Source of the DNA: Opitutus sp.
GTDB taxonomy: Bacteria; Verrucomicrobiota; Verrucomicrobiia; Opitutales; Opitutaceae
Direction of reading: 5' to 3'
Length of the DNA stretch: 44,808 nucleotides
Assembly: GCA_009695305.1 (NCBI GenBank)
Contig: SIBG01000031.1
Span: 1 to 44,808, forward strand
The position numbers and the translations under genes are program-made. This document shows positions 43,801-44,808 of this stretch, one piece after another (positions within the stretch are counted from its first letter, which is position 1; every line of letters begins with the position of its first letter). The notes under the pieces are model-generated. The model had not been told where the DNA came from. It saw only the letters and a list, made by a program, of their open reading frames with translations, and made no database searches.

Positions 43801-44808
43801 AGCCAGCGACCGTCGTTACGACGCCGGCGGAAGTGATTTTTCGAATCGTGCTGTTAAACGTGTCCGCCACGTAGACATTCGCGAGCGAATCAACCGCCAC
43901 GCCCGAAGGCCGGCTAAAGCGGGCCGCCGTGCCGGTGTCGTCCAGCGTGCCGGCCAAGCCCGCGCCACCGGCGAGGGTGGTCACGACGCCAGCCTGGGTG
44001 ATCTTGCGGATCGTATTGTTGGAGGCATCGGCCACATAAACGTTGGCCGGCCCATCGACGGCCAACGAGCTCGGAGAGTTGAAGCGCGCCGCCGTGCCCG
44101 TGCCATCAGCGGTGCCCGTGGTGGCGGCGAGGCCGGCCAACGTGCTCACGAAGCCGCTGATGGTGAAGCGGCGGATCGTGTGATTATTGGTGTCCGCCAC
44201 ATAGATGCTGCCGAAGGAATCGACGGCCACACCCGACGGGAACGAGAAGCGCGCGGCGGCGACGGCGCCGTCCGCGAAGCCGTTAATGCCCGCGGCCCCA
44301 GCGATGGTATTGACCACGCCGGCGGATGTGATCAGGCGGATGGTGTGATTGAATTGGTCGGCGACGTAAACATTGCCCGCCGCGTCGACGGCAATACCAG
44401 ACGGACCAAAGAAACGCGCGTCGCCCCCGGTAGCATCGGTGCTACCGCTGACCCCCGCCTTACCGGCCAAAGTCGTGACGACTCCAGCCGCGGTCACCTT
44501 GCGGACCGTGTGGCTGGAACTGTCGGCCACATAAACGTTGCCCGAGGCGTCAACCGCGACAGAGAAAGGATTATTGAACTGGGCGAGGATGCCCGTGCCG
44601 TCCACGGTGCCGGAAAGCGTTGCCTTGCCCGCGAGCGTGCTGATCACGGTGCCGGTGGTCACCGTCAGGGTTACAGCGGTGCTGCTGGTCGAGCCAGTCG
44701 TGTTGGTCGCGATCGCCAGGAACTGATCCGTGCTCATGCCGGTGGTTGCATTGTTGACGATGAGCGTGGCCGTGGCGGTGCCGACGTAGGTCGCGCTCTC
44801 CACCAAAT
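40883..44808 (-). CDS. Giant NHL-repeat and Ig-domain secreted protein, 5' end outside window
   Basis: At least 1307 residues are seen; the frame is open at the window edge, so the N-terminus is missing. The visible order is the end of an Ig-like domain, then six NHL repeats of about 57 residues (for example PSGIAVDAAGNVYVADQFNH; about residues 75-390) that should fold as a six-bladed propeller. An Ig-like domain follows, then a He_PIG-like domain (GLPSWATLNATTGALTGTPP) and three I-set-like Ig domains. Next comes a Gly/Ala/Ser/Thr-rich beta domain, and finally two tandem copies of a domain of about 125 residues with SKPVLIRAVGPTLIGFGV. It is very rich in Thr/Ala/Ser and lacks enzymatic motifs, so adhesion or matrix function at the cell surface is likely. 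A strong terminator follows. Confidence 0.85.
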   Translation of the reverse strand, partial: LVESATYVGTATATLIVNNATTGMSTDQFLAIATNTTGSTSSTAVTLTVTTGTVISTLAGKATLSGTVDGTGILAQFNNPFSVAVDASGNVYVADSSSHTVRKVTAAGVVTTLAGKAGVSGSTDATGGDARFFGPSGIAVDAAGNVYVADQFNHTIRLITSAGVVNTIAGAAGINGFADGAVAAARFSFPSGVAVDSFGSIYVADTNNHTIRRFTISGFVSTLAGLAATTGTADGTGTAARFNSPSSLAVDGPANVYVADASNNTIRKITQAGVVTTLAGGAGLAGTLDDTGTAARFSRPSGVAVDSLANVYVADTFNSTIRKITSAGVVTTVAGLGGSSGTTDSIGSAARFTQPRGIAVDTAGNLYVADTGNHTIRRSGTVTAPAISTQPLSTAVAPGGNATFTVVATGAPTPTIFQWKRQPAGTTGFVNIVEGAPYTGTTTATLTVTGITSAMQGDQFQVSVGSLVSPDALSTAATLSAVVAAPVFTSAASASVQATQALSFTVAASGNPTPTFSATGLPSWATLNATTGALTGTPPDTTGSPFTVTLTAGNGISVGQTFTLTVTPAIVAPAITTQPASATVIKGQNTTFTVVATGTAPLTYQWRFNGVAVAGATSASLALTNLQPADAGTYGVVVSNAASSVISDGAALIVNTQATVTSQPKSQAALAGSSVTFSVTASGNSNIAYQWRKNGANIAGATSSSFTLPAVTTADAGNYDVVVTTSFGALTSSLAQLSVSATASVPTITAAPVKRTALIGSSTTFTAGASGAPAPTYQWLKNGVAISGATGASFTIGSVQAGDIGNYSVTVTNSAGSITSAAGELRAIARSYAGTYFGSFGGTLGNFAIFIRSDNTGVFLAYLPGSTIAVRNLSFNVNDSGQFVFTQTATGAITAGVGGQLVAAAPGDIVFSGAIAADGTLAGTVVGVAGASLAATKSADAGATQAVSGFYQAGAANSSSTALTIVSAAGQAFVVTQTSTTVDGGSGSVSATGVISVATARQTISGTVNSDTAAVSVTATAGTVVTTFTGASEAVIAAQRLANISTRARVGTGDAVSIAGFVISGTDSKPVLIRAVGPTLIGFGVPTALTAPKLDLYRGSTVIATNTGWATAGNTAAITAASAQAGAFALAATSADSVIFTTLAPGAYTAIVSSSTGALGVALVEVYDLSAPAAGQKLFNISTRASAGTGDATLIAGIVVSGSAPKRVLIRAVGPGLIQLGVTGVLAQPQLVLIKDGVTVAQNTGWGTSPDASAIAIAATQVGAFPLIAGSGDSALIVSLAPGNYSAQVLGVGGTSGVAIVEVYELP
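41303..41685 (-). other. C-terminal domain, first copy, of the NHL/Ig protein
   Basis: This region encodes NISTRARVGTGDAVSIAGFV, then VLIRAVGPTL, then GAFALAATSADSVIFTTLAP and a closing GVALVEVYDL. It repeats at 40886-41275 (FNISTRASAGTG to VAIVEVYELP). The pair closes the protein and may serve for surface attachment or secretion. I associate this domain with Verrucomicrobiota surface proteins but cannot cite a family name. Confidence 0.6.

Overview
The window is a GC-rich stretch of chromosome from a Gram-negative bacterium. The outer-membrane and LPS genes (an LptF/LptG-type permease, an arn cluster, a TonB-dependent receptor, an RND pump with TolC) show two membranes. The core genes, a pyrophosphate-type phosphofructokinase and a large Ig/NHL surface protein with a tandem C-terminal domain that I associate with Verrucomicrobiota all fit an Opitutaceae-like verrucomicrobium. 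That placement is an inference from gene content, not a search result.

Layout. 1-3800: the conserved block rpmH-rnpA-yidD-yidC followed by yebC, with two unusual GGCTGAA-rich inverted elements in the gaps. 3801-4619: a decayed dipeptide epimerase fragment carrying one copy of a 29-bp repeat. 4620-8135: metX, metW and a cysteine-desulfurase-like class V enzyme, i.e. methionine/sulfur metabolism. 8323-15390: a divergent ArsR-type repressor facing a tightly coupled six-gene operon encoding a YgaP-like two-TM protein, TolC, a lipoprotein adaptor, an RND pump and two rhodaneses. This is the most interesting system here and looks like sulfur-species sensing, handling and export. 15391-16968: a lower-GC accessory island of unrecognised, partly frame-disrupted genes and the second copy of the 29-bp repeat. 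16969-20393 (minus): prmB, a rhomboid-fold membrane protein with a zinc-ribbon-like tail, a TPR protein and fdhD. 20506-22529 (plus): a SRAP/YedK-type DNA-crosslink protein and an LptF/LptG permease. 22548-30752 (minus): a seven-gene arn-like cluster for 4-amino-4-deoxy-L-arabinose modification, in which ArnA is split into two genes and an extra GT4-like glycosyltransferase is present. 30901-36110: holA, a methyltransferase, purB, a small membrane protein and PPi-type pfp. 36264-40775: a TonB-dependent receptor, a CstA-type transporter and a small unknown gene. 40883-44808 (minus): the 3' part of a giant NHL-propeller/Ig-domain secreted protein, cut by the window edge.

How the parts work together. 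Sulfur chemistry recurs: MetX/MetW with a desulfurase-like enzyme, the ArsR-RND-rhodanese operon, and the FdhD sulfurtransferase. Envelope remodelling is the second theme: the arn cluster converges on an LptF/LptG-type LPS exporter gene, and the two share a palindrome that holds both stop codons. Short dispersed palindromes are common in the gaps between genes. No tRNA, rRNA, CRISPR array, insertion sequence or replication origin was recognised.
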